From the NCBI GenBank assembly GCA_030442035.1, contig JAUJEA010000003.1, positions 682,001-746,000 of the forward strand: a stretch of 64,000 nucleotides of DNA, in the 5' to 3' direction. Below, piece after piece: positions 1 through 9,338 of the stretch (its first letter is position 1; each line of letters begins with the position of its first letter). The position numbers and the translations under genes are program-made. A model generated the notes under the pieces. The model was not told where the DNA came from and searched no databases. It saw nothing but the letters and a program-made list of their open reading frames with translations. This stretch comes from Splendidivirga corallicola (lineage in GTDB: Bacteria; Bacteroidota; Bacteroidia; Cytophagales; Cyclobacteriaceae).

Positions 1-330
1 CTATATAAATTAAGCAAAGAGGGTTTGGTGGCTTTGCTAAGAAATCACTTTGATATTCAGATGAATTTCATTGGCATTCTGTCCCAAAGACTTCAGTACA
101 AAGCCATGATCATGAAAGAAATATCTGGTTATAATCCTGAGCATAGGATCATCACCTTAATAGACCATTTGAAAAAAGAAGTTTCCAAAGACCTGGATTA
201 TGAGGTAACGCTTACGAGGCAACAAATTGCAGATCTCCTGGGGCTTCGGGTGGAAACAGTTATCCGGGCTGTCAAGCACCTGGAGAAAAGTGGCGAACTA
301 AAAATCATCAAAAGAAAAATATTCAGATAG
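1..330 (+). CDS. Crp/Fnr family transcriptional regulator, C-terminal part (cut by window edge)
   Basis: The frame is open from base 1, so the N-terminal cyclic-nucleotide-like sensor domain lies outside the window. What remains is the end of the long dimerisation helix (around NFIGILSQRLQYKAMIMKEI) and a complete winged helix-turn-helix. The recognition region reads TRQQIADLLGLRVETVIRAV, which is typical of Crp/Fnr proteins. The fragment ends at 330 with a tag stop. The ligand cannot be inferred because the sensor domain is missing. The first internal ATG is not a credible start, since homology clearly continues upstream of it. Confidence 0.85.
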   Translation, partial: LYKLSKEGLVALLRNHFDIQMNFIGILSQRLQYKAMIMKEISGYNPEHRIITLIDHLKKEVSKDLDYEVTLTRQQIADLLGLRVETVIRAVKHLEKSGELKIIKRKIFR

Positions 331-386
331 GCTCCGTTCGCCGGCAAGTTTTGCAAAATGAAAATTATAATAAATCTATTTTTATT

Positions 387-945
387 TTACTCACCCCTTT
401 CTGTCTTTTGCTTATTTACCATTTCTTCCACATCTTTCAAAAGCTGCCTGGCATCGTAAATGATGCCATCTTTAATGGTATATTTCACACCTCCAACTCT
501 TTCGATCTTACCTGTTTCATCATTTAACCGGGGAATGCCTGTTCCGTAAAGTACCTTGAGATTTTCAACAGGGTTTTCATCAATGATAACCATGTCGGCC
601 AATAATCCCGAATTCAATAGGTTTTCCTTTTGGTTCAAAAATGGCCTGAGCCGCATGAAGCGTCGCTCCTCGAATCACCTCAAGTGGATGGAAGCCAGCT
701 TCCTGCAATAATTCCATCTCTTCAACATAACCAAATCCATATAAATTATAAATGAATGCGGCATCGTCACTTATGGTTACTCTTCCTCCGGCATTTTTAT
801 AATCATTTAAAAATGACATCCGGACTTTGTAGAAATTCTTCCAAGCCATTTCATCAAAGGAAGTCCAATCAAAAAAGTAGGATCCGTGATTTACCCTGCT
901 GGGTTTATAAAAATCCCATAAAGTTGGTGGGAATAACCAATTTGA
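387..945 (-). pseudogene. Amidohydrolase relic, N-terminally truncated and frameshifted
   Basis: Two reading frames on the minus strand together give the C-terminal third of an imidazolonepropionase-like amidohydrolase. The upstream frame (about 945 down to 610) contains GSYFFDW, a GGRVTISDDAAF segment where the family has its metal-binding Asp, and LLQEAGFHPLEVIRGATLHA. The downstream frame (about 610 to 387) contains LLADMVIIDENPVENL and the usual C-terminal VGGVKYTIKDGIIYDAR. The frames do not join: a few residues that should lie between EFGII and GLLADM are missing near 600-615. The N-terminal two thirds, with the HxH metal site, are absent and the neighbouring gene begins at once. I read it as a dead remnant; a sequencing error could explain the frameshift but not the truncation. 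Confidence 0.8.
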
Positions 946-1009
946 AAAGTGTTGCCTTGAAGTTAATGTGTATCTGAATGATACGCTTAAATAAATTACT
1001 TCCAGGACA

Positions 1010-1750
1010 TTAAATAGGAATATCTTTCACAAGTTTTCTTAAAACTGGATCAACGGCTGTTTCATTTAAACCAACTTTCATCTCTTGATGATAAAGAAGT
1101 CGTATCAGATCTTTATCAATTTCTGCATATTCATTAGTTCGGGTCCAGGATTGTTGAAAAATGCTATCCGAAAATCGGTTAGAGTCTCTTGCCAGTCCCA
1201 GGGATTGTGTAAGCTCTTCCCTAAGCAAATGTTTTTGTTCTGTGAGATCAGCTCTGACAATATCAACATACATTCTTCCTCGATTTAACTGCTGATTGGA
1301 ATTCCAGTAAACATTAAATAATCCCCAATTACTCTCGGCCAGGCTAGCTGACGAAGGGAATAATTTTCCATAGTCTGTCGAAGATCCAAAGAAGATATAA
1401 TAATTGGAATTTAGAGAGTCTTGAGTAATACTCATTGTAAATCCATCTGATGCCAAATCATTAATTTCTGTAATGATAGCATTCAATTCATTCATCAGAG
1501 ATTGATTTTTTTCACCTCCTACAAAAATCTGCATATTGGTCTTCCACTTCCGGGTAATTTTGGATGCATTACCAAATTCAAAGCCCAGGGCGATCTCCTT
1601 GAAATAGGAAATCACTGTTTCCTGATGTTCCGAAAATTCCAGCTCGACAGGCTCATCTTTTGAGCAGGACAGAAAAATAAATCCCAAGAAGAGAAAAACA
1701 GGTGAAAGGCGAATCTGTTTGAAGATTTTATTTTTGAACGATTGAGACAT
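1010..1750 (-). CDS. DUF2927-like lipoprotein
   Basis: The 246-residue product has an N-terminal hydrophobic stretch ending in a lipobox with Cys at residue 29 (IFLSC), so it is probably a surface or periplasmic lipoprotein. The C-terminal half carries LREELTQSLGLARDS followed by FSDSIF. This resembles the DUF2927 family, in which an EE..QxLGL..D segment stands where a zinc protease would have HExxH. No classical HExxH is present, so peptidase activity cannot be claimed. It lies on the same strand as the upstream TPR gene, with about 150 bp between them and no clear shared promoter. Confidence 0.7.
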   Translation of the reverse strand: MSQSFKNKIFKQIRLSPVFLFLGFIFLSCSKDEPVELEFSEHQETVISYFKEIALGFEFGNASKITRKWKTNMQIFVGGEKNQSLMNELNAIITEINDLASDGFTMSITQDSLNSNYYIFFGSSTDYGKLFPSSASLAESNWGLFNVYWNSNQQLNRGRMYVDIVRADLTEQKHLLREELTQSLGLARDSNRFSDSIFQQSWTRTNEYAEIDKDLIRLLYHQEMKVGLNETAVDPVLRKLVKDIPI

Positions 1751-1904
1751 GCAACATTTCTGATAATTCCATCACCTCAAGTTAATGAAATTATCCGGAA
1801 AGTATTTAACACAGGCCCGACGTAAAGACTAAATTACTTTAGTGTCAGGATAGAGGAATAAAAGAGCTGCTTATAAAGAAGTTCTATTTTTTGGTAATAC
1901 CATT

Positions 1905-3731
1905 TCAATTGACCAAATCGCCACGAAGTTTTCTAAATCTTTTTCTGGCTTCGGCAACAAACAAACTTCCGGGATATTTTGTAAGGAAGTCCTGGTAAAT
2001 TTCCATTGCCCTGTTTTTATCATTTAGCTGATCTTCATATATAGTACCTGTCAGAAAATAAGCATCATCACTCAGAATATCATAAGAATATTCCCCAACA
2101 ATTTTGTTGAGCAATTCCAGGGATTTTTCAAACTCTCCTAGCTCCATATAAATTTTTGCCTGGCTCCAATAGATTTCATCTGTTAAACTATGGCCGGGAA
2201 ACTCCTTCAACATAATATTTAGTGAATCAAGGGCTTCCTTTTTTTTGTTTTGAAAAAGGAGTAGTTCGATACTCGCATATTGCTTCATAGCAAAATCGGT
2301 GGTATCTAATATTGTATTGTCCTTTATCAATAAACTCAATGAAATCGCATCATTTGAAATTTCCCTGGAGGTCGCCAATTTTAATATGTCAAGATGTGAT
2401 TGCGCCAACGAAAATTCACCTTTGTAATAAGAAAGTTTAGCATTGCGTAATTTTGCTTCATATCCCAGGGGATGTTCTTTGTGTGTTTTTTCAACCTGCG
2501 AATAAAGTAGGGTAGATTCCCAAGGCTCACCGGTAAGTATGAAAATGTCGCCCAGATCCAACTTGCATTTTGCCCTCAAATTAGCACCGGTACGATTTGC
2601 GTTGATAATCCGCGAAAGGATCTCGATAGCATGATCCTTTTCATTTAAATAAAAGGCGTAAAGTAGAGCTTCACTTCTCAACGCTTCTAAAGTAATATGA
2701 TTTAAACCTACTTCTGAAACAAGTTTTTCATAATCGTTAACCAGTTTACGGATTTCATCATTGTCTACCGGAAATGTATTTTTTACAATTTCTTCTCGAG
2801 ACCAGATCAAATACCTCCTCGCCAGGATATAGTTGTCGCTATTTTGATACTCCTTGGTGATATATTCAAAAATCTTAATCGTTGTTTTGTAATCCTTATT
2901 TTCAAATGCGATGGCGCCAATGTCCATCGTTTTTTCACCGTCGGTTTTAAATCTTTTATCATAAGCTCTTGACTGGATAAAAGCTCCATAAAAATTTTTC
3001 AACTGCAGATTGACCCAGATTAATAACTCACTATAGATTTTTCTATCCGGTTTCTTTTGAACCTTGTCAAAAAGCATCGTTTCGAGGTTACGGAGATCCT
3101 CTTCTTCGGAAAGTAAGTTTTGCAGCACATTTTTTACATATTCAATATTGGCAGGTTGGCTCGTGACATAATTGAGGTATTCCTCAATCATCATCGACTT
3201 ATTGTTGGTTATCCGATAAATGTTGGCCATATCAATCGAATAGGCATAAGGATCGTCACTTTTCTTTCTGGCTTCTTTGAAAGTTTTGAGTGCGTAGTTA
3301 GTTAACCTTTTATTTAAAAAATATTGAGCTGTGATCCTGGTCTTATAATCTTCCTTTTTACTTGACTCTATAACCCTGTTGAAAAGTTTGTCGGCATCAT
3401 CAACTCTACCTTGAGCTTTGAACAAAACGCCTTTATCTATATTGTAATAGATGTTCTGAGGATAAACCTTGATGACACGGTTGATATATTTCTCAGCTTC
3501 AGGATAACTACTATTAGTCAACAACAGATCGAAGTAGTTTTTGTGGATAGCAGGAATATTTTTTGCCCGCCGGGCAAGTTCTATATAAAGATCGAGCGCT
3601 TTGGTATAATCACCATTGCTATAATATTCGTTGGCCAGGTTGATTTTATCGGTTTGTGCAAATGATATTTGAGTAAGTGTGGTGAATAGGAAAAAGACAA
3701 TTATTTTATTCATTAAGTGCTTTATCAACAT
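1905..3731 (-). CDS. Large exported TPR-repeat protein
   Basis: The 608-residue protein consists mainly of tetratricopeptide-like helical repeats. They are clearest near the N-terminus (NLANEYYSNGDYTKALDLYI and the following units) and near the C-terminus (repeats around ELGEFEKSLELLNKIVGEYS and KNRAMEIYQDFLTKYPGS). A Sec signal peptide starts at the internal Met 7 (MNKIIVFFLF...SFAQ), which is a better start than the annotated Met 1. The product is probably a periplasmic or outer-membrane-associated scaffold; the partner is unknown. Its 5' end abuts the candidate replication origin, and one DnaA-box-like sequence overlaps the first codons. Confidence 0.8.
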   Translation of the reverse strand: MLIKHLMNKIIVFFLFTTLTQISFAQTDKINLANEYYSNGDYTKALDLYIELARRAKNIPAIHKNYFDLLLTNSSYPEAEKYINRVIKVYPQNIYYNIDKGVLFKAQGRVDDADKLFNRVIESSKKEDYKTRITAQYFLNKRLTNYALKTFKEARKKSDDPYAYSIDMANIYRITNNKSMMIEEYLNYVTSQPANIEYVKNVLQNLLSEEEDLRNLETMLFDKVQKKPDRKIYSELLIWVNLQLKNFYGAFIQSRAYDKRFKTDGEKTMDIGAIAFENKDYKTTIKIFEYITKEYQNSDNYILARRYLIWSREEIVKNTFPVDNDEIRKLVNDYEKLVSEVGLNHITLEALRSEALLYAFYLNEKDHAIEILSRIINANRTGANLRAKCKLDLGDIFILTGEPWESTLLYSQVEKTHKEHPLGYEAKLRNAKLSYYKGEFSLAQSHLDILKLATSREISNDAISLSLLIKDNTILDTTDFAMKQYASIELLLFQNKKKEALDSLNIMLKEFPGHSLTDEIYWSQAKIYMELGEFEKSLELLNKIVGEYSYDILSDDAYFLTGTIYEDQLNDKNRAMEIYQDFLTKYPGSLFVAEARKRFRKLRGDLVN

Positions 3732-3869
3732 TTTCAGATCCCCTATTATTTATAATGAATTGAATTTAAATTTATATTGTAATTATCATTAGCATGTGGA
3801 TATGTGGAAAAATAACGAATAAAGAATTTGTTTCTTTCAAATGTTTATGAATTGAGAACAAGTTTTTAC

Positions 3870-3878
3870 TTATCCACA
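3870..3878 (+). promoter_or_regulatory. DnaA box, perfect consensus (TTATCCACA)
   Basis: Exact match to the DnaA box TTATNCACA in its strongest form. It lies in the non-coding gap between the TPR and Ig-like lipoprotein genes, close to other near-matches. Confidence 0.6.
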
Positions 3879-4083
3879 GAATATTAACATGTAAATATTT
3901 GATTAATAGTAATTTAACTATTCACTTTTGAGTTTACAGCAAAAAGTGGAAAACTTCTTTTTAATACGTTAAGGTGTATAAGATTGTTATTTTATGTTGA
4001 GTAAGTAATGTTATATACACTGATCGATGATAGAATTGAATACCAAATGCATAAAGGTAATTTATCAACGAATTATCCATTGC

Positions 4084-4092
4084 TTATACACA
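4084..4092 (+). promoter_or_regulatory. DnaA box, perfect consensus (TTATACACA)
   Basis: Second exact TTATNCACA match in the same gap, in the same orientation as the box at 3870. A weaker box (GGATCCACA) follows two bases later at 4095-4103. Confidence 0.55.
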
Positions 4093-4372
4093 TTGGATCC
4101 ACATGTTTCAACAATCGGATTATATGGTAAGGTAATGAATTTGCCAACAATATTTTAGTACGATAAAATGCTTTTTCTTACCTGGGGATCTGACTATGGC
4201 ATTTAGTAGTGAGGATTAGAGATGTTATGCCTCGTTTAAGAATTTTAAGGTTTTAGTTTTGAATTTTGAGCTGAGGAAAAAGGTGGCTTACTTTCTTGAC
4301 CTTTTAATATATAAATTATTAATAATCAGGCAAATAAATACGTTCCTGCGCTATAAAATATCAACGGATATA

Positions 4373-6064
4373 TTAGAAAGTAATGTTCTGATTATCTAAT
4401 TCCCAATTGGACCGAATAACAAGATCACCTTCCAAAAAGATAACAGGTTCCGGAACTTCCAATTTATGGATATCACCTTTGTCCCATTTTCCATTTTGGT
4501 TTTTATCAACCAAGACACGAATGAGATATTTGGCCGGCTCGAGATCTTTAAATTCGTACTGTTTTTGATTGACTATTTCTTCCAATACTTTACGATCACT
4601 ACCCAGGAGTTGAATAATAAAGCTTGGTTCCTCTGTGGTAATTGTGCCTTTGATACTACCAAGTTCAATTGCCTGCATGAACTGATAGTCCTTTGTAATG
4701 ACCTGACTTGAATCATTTTCTATGCTTACAAAAGCTCCGGGACCTATATATAATTTAACTCCTGGTTTTTTTGTAGGAATAGCTCTTGGATCCCTGGTTT
4801 GTGTATCACGCGTCTGCAGTGTTGAATCTGAGGTTTTTAGTTCGGATGAATTAAGTTGTTTTTTGATTGTTAGCTCATCTTTCCAATTATTCCAACTTAT
4901 ATCTGTGGAATCGAATTGGAAAACAGGTATACTGTCTTGTTGGAAGAAAAGGCTGTCAAGTGTGATAGATGATACGGGTTTACTGAATTTCAATGTAGCC
5001 GTGAACATTTCATTTAAACTGATCTTTCCTTCTGTGAGGCTAGCCTTAAATGATTCGGCTTTTCTTTTTGATTCTTCAAACTTTAAGTATAAAGTGCTAT
5101 CAATAACTTGTTGCACTGAATCGTATGCGGTAAGGGTAAGCTGAAGACTGTCGCCTTCGTTAAAGCTATTATAAAAACGAACAATTTTATGATCCTCAAC
5201 CTGATTGGCGATAACAGTTTTATCTGTTTGTGGATAGGACAGATCAAGTTTGAATAGACTCTTATTGAATCTCACCTCAAAATACTTTCCTGTTGTTCTT
5301 GCACTAAGGAGTTTGAAACTACTGATATCACGTTTAACAAGATCGATATGAAGACTATCTTTTGATTCCGATAGGGTAATTGTATCACCGACGAATCCAT
5401 AAGATTCTTTTTTTGTGTTGAGCTTTAAATTTTTGTCTTCATCCTGTACGGCAAAAATTGTATACCTACCATTTTTGATATTAGTAAAAAGATATTCTCC
5501 CTTTTCGTTGGTTTTAGTGAAATATTTGGGATTACCTTGAAATATATCCAGGGTATCGTTGATATCATATAATGTAACAAGTGTATTCTCCGCAGGTTTG
5601 TTGCTGAGTGCATATTTGATTCTGCCGTTAATATTAAGTGAATCAATGTAGTTGGTGGTACTTAAAATAATAACAAGATTTTCTGCTGGATTTCCCTCGG
5701 TGAGATCCTGAATAGACTCTCTAAAGTTAAAGGTATACGTTGTGCTGTCTTGAAGCTCCAGATTGGAAAGTTCTATGATCGCCTTATTTTCCTTGTATTC
5801 ATAATCTTCATTGATCCTGGGTGTAATGATCAGTTGATCTTTTATCTTTTGAATTTTTACACGTTCATCAAATTCCAGTGTAATTTGATCACCTTTGAAA
5901 TTGAGTGTACGATTTTCCGGAGTACTATTAACCAGTTTAGGAGGATCTTCATCTTTTGGACCACCAGTAATTGGCATCTTGCGCGCGCAGGAATGTAAAA
6001 GGAAAATGAGTAGAGAAATGATAACAATACCTGTTAAAGAATCAGATTTTCTTCCTAACCACAT
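4373..6064 (-). CDS. Ig-like (Big_5) domain lipoprotein
   Basis: This 563-residue lipoprotein has a transmembrane-like leader and a lipobox Cys at residue 26 (LLHSC). The N-terminal part is the Big_5/Ig-like domain common in Bacteroidota: GGPKDEDPPKLVNSTPEN followed by ITLEFDERVKI. A middle region around GEYLFTNIKNGRYTIFAVQDEDKN looks like a carboxypeptidase-regulatory-like fold. A similar motif near the C-terminus (AKYLIRVLVDKNQNGKWDKGD) contains a Ca-binding-like DKNQNGKWD loop. It is probably cell-surface exposed; its function is unknown. Its start overlaps the end of the upstream methyltransferase gene by 23 bp, which suggests translational coupling in the mnmG block. Confidence 0.8.
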   Translation of the reverse strand: MWLGRKSDSLTGIVIISLLIFLLHSCARKMPITGGPKDEDPPKLVNSTPENRTLNFKGDQITLEFDERVKIQKIKDQLIITPRINEDYEYKENKAIIELSNLELQDSTTYTFNFRESIQDLTEGNPAENLVIILSTTNYIDSLNINGRIKYALSNKPAENTLVTLYDINDTLDIFQGNPKYFTKTNEKGEYLFTNIKNGRYTIFAVQDEDKNLKLNTKKESYGFVGDTITLSESKDSLHIDLVKRDISSFKLLSARTTGKYFEVRFNKSLFKLDLSYPQTDKTVIANQVEDHKIVRFYNSFNEGDSLQLTLTAYDSVQQVIDSTLYLKFEESKRKAESFKASLTEGKISLNEMFTATLKFSKPVSSITLDSLFFQQDSIPVFQFDSTDISWNNWKDELTIKKQLNSSELKTSDSTLQTRDTQTRDPRAIPTKKPGVKLYIGPGAFVSIENDSSQVITKDYQFMQAIELGSIKGTITTEEPSFIIQLLGSDRKVLEEIVNQKQYEFKDLEPAKYLIRVLVDKNQNGKWDKGDIHKLEVPEPVIFLEGDLVIRSNWELDNQNITF

Positions 6065-6929
6065 AAATTAAACTTGAATAATTGTTGTTGTTTTTTTTGG
6101 CCCATTGATTTGACTTAAAACCTTGAACAAGTGCGCTAAGGTAATTATTAGCACCATTTTTATATTTTTCACTAAGTAAACTAACATAATAGGAATCTAA
6201 TTTCATTGGTATAATTTTTTGTAATATGAAATTATTTTCTTTAAATAGTTTATTTATGGTTTTTTGTTCGAAGTGAAATAAGTGTCTTGGTACATCATAC
6301 GCTGCCCAATATTCCTGATAATGCTGTGCATCATATGAATTACTATTCGGTACAGCAATAAATACCGTGCCATCTTGAGTGAGTAGCTCATTTATTTTTT
6401 TGAGACTTTGCTGGAGATTCGGAAGATGCTCCAGTACATGCCATAATGTGATGGCGTGAAATGATTCATTGCGATCAATATCAAAAATGGAATGATAGAA
6501 TTTCTCTTTATTTAGTTGCTCTGCTTTTGCCTTGGCTCCATTGTTTGGTTCCACACCACTGATCTGCCAACCATCGGTTTTGCATGTATTTAGAAATTCA
6601 CCGGTACCACAACCAACATCAAGTAAGACTCCTTTTATAGAATGAGTATTAACAATCCTGAGCTTGCCTTTCAGGGTGAATGATCTTGCTAATTTATAGG
6701 CGGTGTTGATGAGGTTGGTACGCTTATTAGCGTGAGAAATGTATTCCTCCGACTCATAATAGGAAGCTAATCCGGCTGTCTCCGGCCTGGGATTCGTAAA
6801 TTTGAATTCACAGGTTTTGCATGAAACAATGGAGAAATCCTGGTGTGAAACAGTAAAGTCCTTACAAGTTATAAAGTCCTTAAAGGATGTGCCATGACAA
6901 ACGGGACAGGCTTTTAATTCTTCCAACAT
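6042..6929 (-). CDS. Zinc-ribbon class I SAM-dependent methyltransferase
   Basis: The 295-residue protein starts with a zinc ribbon (C8-x2-C11 and C37-x2-C40). A Rossmann methyltransferase domain follows, with SAM motif I VLLDVGCGTG at residues 101-110 and LWHVLEHLPN as the motif II/III region. The layout matches Methyltransf_23-type enzymes seen in surface-polysaccharide or small-molecule methylation; the substrate cannot be told from sequence. It lies 4 bp downstream of mnmG and overlaps the following lipoprotein gene, so the three are probably one transcript. Confidence 0.85.
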   Translation of the reverse strand: MLEELKACPVCHGTSFKDFITCKDFTVSHQDFSIVSCKTCEFKFTNPRPETAGLASYYESEEYISHANKRTNLINTAYKLARSFTLKGKLRIVNTHSIKGVLLDVGCGTGEFLNTCKTDGWQISGVEPNNGAKAKAEQLNKEKFYHSIFDIDRNESFHAITLWHVLEHLPNLQQSLKKINELLTQDGTVFIAVPNSNSYDAQHYQEYWAAYDVPRHLFHFEQKTINKLFKENNFILQKIIPMKLDSYYVSLLSEKYKNGANNYLSALVQGFKSNQWAKKNNNNYSSLIYVVRKKI

Positions 6930-6933
6930 AAAT

Positions 6934-8796
6934 TTACTTTCCCAGATATACCATAATTACTGAAATGTCAGCTGGAGAAACACCGCTGATTCGACTAGCC
7001 TGACCTATGGTAACAGGTCTGATCTTTTTTAGTTTTTCCTTAGCCTCTGATGAAAGAGCTGAAACCTGATCATAATCGAAATCTTCCTTGATCTTATAAT
7101 TTTCCAAACCTTCTATTTTGTCAACAAGCTGTTTCTCCTTTTCAATGTAATTCTCATACTTGATTAATATCTCAGCTTGTTCAAGAACATCCTTTGAGTA
7201 TTTGTCTAAATAGGTTTCAACTTCCTGATCAAATGATTTAATTTGATGCATGTGGATTTCCGGCCTTTTGAGTAATTGATGAATGGATACTTTTTCTTTG
7301 ATTGTTGCAGTATTTAATGTGTGCAGTTGATCATTGACAAGTTCGGGTGTTACTTTTTTCTGTTTGATATCATTGAGTAACCTGGCTGTATCATTCTTTT
7401 TATCCAATACATTATTTAATCTCCCATCTGACGCGAGCCCTATGCTGTGTCCTAATTCTGTCAATCTTATATCTGCGTTGTCTTGCCTCAATAAAATTCT
7501 GAACTCTGCCCGTGAGGTAAACATTCGGTATGGTTCGTTGGTACCTTTGTTTATGAGATCATCTATAAGTACTCCTATGTAGGCTTGTGAACGCTTTAAG
7601 ATAAAAGAATCTAAACCATGAACATTATGATGCGCATTGATGCCGGCTATAAGCCCCTGGCATGCGGCTTCTTCATATCCGGTCGTTCCGTTGATTTGCC
7701 CGGCAAAATATAGGTTTTTAACAAGCTTGGTTTCTAAAGTCAACCCTAACTGCGTTGGCGGAAAATAATCATATTCAATGGCATAACCTGGCCTGAACAT
7801 TTTAGCATTTTCGAAGCCAGTAATTTGCCTCAATGCTTTATATTGAACATCCTCAGGGAGTGAGGTTGAGAAACCATTAACATATATTTCAATGGTATTC
7901 CAGCCTTCAGGTTCAACAAATATTTGATGTCTTTCCCTTTCTGAGAAGCGGTTGATCTTGTCCTCAATACTTGGACAGTAGCGTGGTCCAACACCTTGTA
8001 TTCTACCATTGAACATTGGAGATCGATCAAAACCGGTTTGAAGTGTTTCATGCACTTCGTGGTTGGTATAGGTAATGAAACAGCTTCGTTGGCGCTCTAA
8101 TGGTTTGGTATCGCTGAATGAAAATTTCGATGGATGTTCATCTCCCTTTTGTTCCTCCATTTTGGAATAATCGAGCGATCTACCATCAATCCTGGGTGGT
8201 GTGCCGGTTTTCATTCTACCGGCTTCAAAGCCTAATTCTATGAGTTGTTCGGTAATACCTGTTGCTGCCTTCTCCCCTGTCCTGCCTCCTCCAAACTGTT
8301 TTTCACCAATATGAATGAGCCCGTTAAGAAATGTTCCATTGGTGAGAATCACAGATTTTGCACGAATTTCAATGCCCATTGTTGTTTTTACACCAACTAC
8401 CTTATCCTGTTCAACCAAGATCCCTACAACCATTTCTTGCCAAAAGTCCAGGTTTGGAATTTTTTCCAAGGCCAATCTCCACTCTTCCGCAAAGCGCATT
8501 CTGTCATTTTGCGTCCTGGGACTCCACATAGCAGGGCCCTTTGATTTATTCAACATCCTGAACTGGATCATTGATTTATCTGATATAATACCGGATAAAC
8601 CTCCCAATGCATCTATTTCTCTTACAATTTGACCCTTGGCAACACCTCCCATTGCAGGATTACACGACATCTGTGCAATGGTATTCATGTTCATGGTAGC
8701 TAAAAGAACCTTTGAACCCATAGTTGCAGCTGCTGCCGCGGCCTCACAGCCGGCATGTCCTGCACCAACAACAATCACATCATATTCATGGAACAT
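6934..8796 (-). CDS. mnmG: tRNA uridine-5-carboxymethylaminomethyl modification enzyme MnmG (GidA)
   Basis: With MnmE, MnmG installs the cmnm5 group on the wobble U34 of several tRNAs, using FAD and a methylene-folate donor. The 620-residue product is full length. It has the FAD dinucleotide motif [12 protein letters not shown] (G11, G13, G16), [25 protein letters not shown], and the signature [16 protein letters not shown]. The C-terminal MnmE-binding helical domain is present. mnmE is not in the window. The promoter region holds two parS palindromes, so ParB binding could affect its transcription. Confidence 0.97.
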   Translation of the reverse strand: MFHEYDVIVVGAGHAGCEAAAAAATMGSKVLLATMNMNTIAQMSCNPAMGGVAKGQIVREIDALGGLSGIISDKSMIQFRMLNKSKGPAMWSPRTQNDRMRFAEEWRLALEKIPNLDFWQEMVVGILVEQDKVVGVKTTMGIEIRAKSVILTNGTFLNGLIHIGEKQFGGGRTGEKAATGITEQLIELGFEAGRMKTGTPPRIDGRSLDYSKMEEQKGDEHPSKFSFSDTKPLERQRSCFITYTNHEVHETLQTGFDRSPMFNGRIQGVGPRYCPSIEDKINRFSERERHQIFVEPEGWNTIEIYVNGFSTSLPEDVQYKALRQITGFENAKMFRPGYAIEYDYFPPTQLGLTLETKLVKNLYFAGQINGTTGYEEAACQGLIAGINAHHNVHGLDSFILKRSQAYIGVLIDDLINKGTNEPYRMFTSRAEFRILLRQDNADIRLTELGHSIGLASDGRLNNVLDKKNDTARLLNDIKQKKVTPELVNDQLHTLNTATIKEKVSIHQLLKRPEIHMHQIKSFDQEVETYLDKYSKDVLEQAEILIKYENYIEKEKQLVDKIEGLENYKIKEDFDYDQVSALSSEAKEKLKKIRPVTIGQASRISGVSPADISVIMVYLGK

Positions 8797-8813
8797 GGTA
8801 TATAGTTTATAGG

Positions 8814-8829
8814 TGTTCCACGTGGAACA
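8814..8829. promoter_or_regulatory. parS site 1 (ParB centromere site)
   Basis: Perfect 16-bp palindrome TGTTCCACGTGGAACA, extending to 18 bp (8813-8830). It matches the conserved bacterial chromosomal parS consensus (TGTTNCACGTGNAACA type). It lies 18 bp upstream of the mnmG start codon. ParB spreads from such sites to organise and segregate newly replicated origins. Confidence 0.88.
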
Positions 8830-8860
8830 CTTTTAGTCTTATGTTTTCTTTAATCTTTGA

Positions 8861-8876
8861 TGTTCCACGTGGAACA
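8861..8876. promoter_or_regulatory. parS site 2 (ParB centromere site)
   Basis: Second identical TGTTCCACGTGGAACA palindrome, extending to 20 bp (8859-8878) and offset by 47 bp from the first. Two exact copies in a 119-bp intergenic gap cannot reasonably be chance. Confidence 0.88.
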
Positions 8877-8915
8877 TCAACAAATTTGTGTTATTGAAAT
8901 ACTAAAAGAATAAAA

Positions 8916-9335
8916 TCAGTACAAAGATAAACAAGCTTCCTCTTTTTTTCGCATCTGAAGTTTTAGTGCTTCATTCTTATCATCATAGCCAAGTAGATGA
9001 AGAATGCCATGGGCCATGACCCTTTTTAGTTCGTGATTAAAAGCTTTATCGAACGTCGATGCGTTCTCTTTGATGCGATCTATACTAATGAAAATATCAC
9101 CTTCTATTTCCCGATCGGTCTCAGAATTATCGAAGGTTATAATATCAGTATAGGTATCGTGGTTTAGATAAGTGAGATTGATGTCGTGTAAATAGGTGTC
9201 AGAGCAAAAAATGAAATTAATATTTCCTGCGGTGCTATTTTCTATTTCAATTATTTTGAGGATCCAGTTCTGTAGTTTGGTAGGAAATTCAACTTCGAAG
9301 ACAATATCTTCGGAGAAGAAATTGATATTGTTCAT
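8916..9335 (-). CDS. ybeY: Endoribonuclease YbeY (rRNA maturation)
   Basis: YbeY is a zinc-dependent RNase acting in 16S rRNA 3' end maturation and ribosome quality control. The 139-residue product has the family signature MAHGILHLLGYDD. H109 and H113 correspond to two zinc ligands. The third position, usually His in HGxLHLLGYDH, is Asp 119; I believe this substitution is common in Bacteroidota. FCSDTYLHDINLTYLNHDTYTDIITFD is the conserved N-terminal core. It lies 3 bp after the RsbW-like gene and is probably co-transcribed with it. Confidence 0.93.
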   Translation of the reverse strand: MNNINFFSEDIVFEVEFPTKLQNWILKIIEIENSTAGNINFIFCSDTYLHDINLTYLNHDTYTDIITFDNSETDREIEGDIFISIDRIKENASTFDKAFNHELKRVMAHGILHLLGYDDKNEALKLQMRKKEEACLSLY

Positions 9336-9338
9336 TTG

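Larger units (their letters stand above)
3740..4372. other. Candidate chromosomal replication origin (oriC): AT-rich gap with DnaA boxes
   Basis: This is a gene-free, strongly AT-rich stretch. It has two perfect matches to TTATNCACA, at 3870-3878 (TTATCCACA) and 4084-4092 (TTATACACA). One-mismatch boxes lie at 3722-3730, 3795-3803 (minus), 3803-3811 (minus) and 3973-3981 (minus), with a two-mismatch box at 4095-4103. Downstream of the first perfect box, TAATAGTAA (3904-3912) resembles DnaA-trio units in an AT-rich tract that could serve as the unwinding element. mnmG, a classical oriC neighbour, and two parS sites lie within 5 kb. dnaA itself is not in the window and strand-composition skew was not measured, so this remains a prediction. 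Confidence 0.55.

Noticed and set aside
1828-1843. ACTAAA-TTAC-TTTAGT hairpin downstream of the TPR gene
   Set aside because: Weak, AT-only stem without a clear T run on the minus strand; could be chance.
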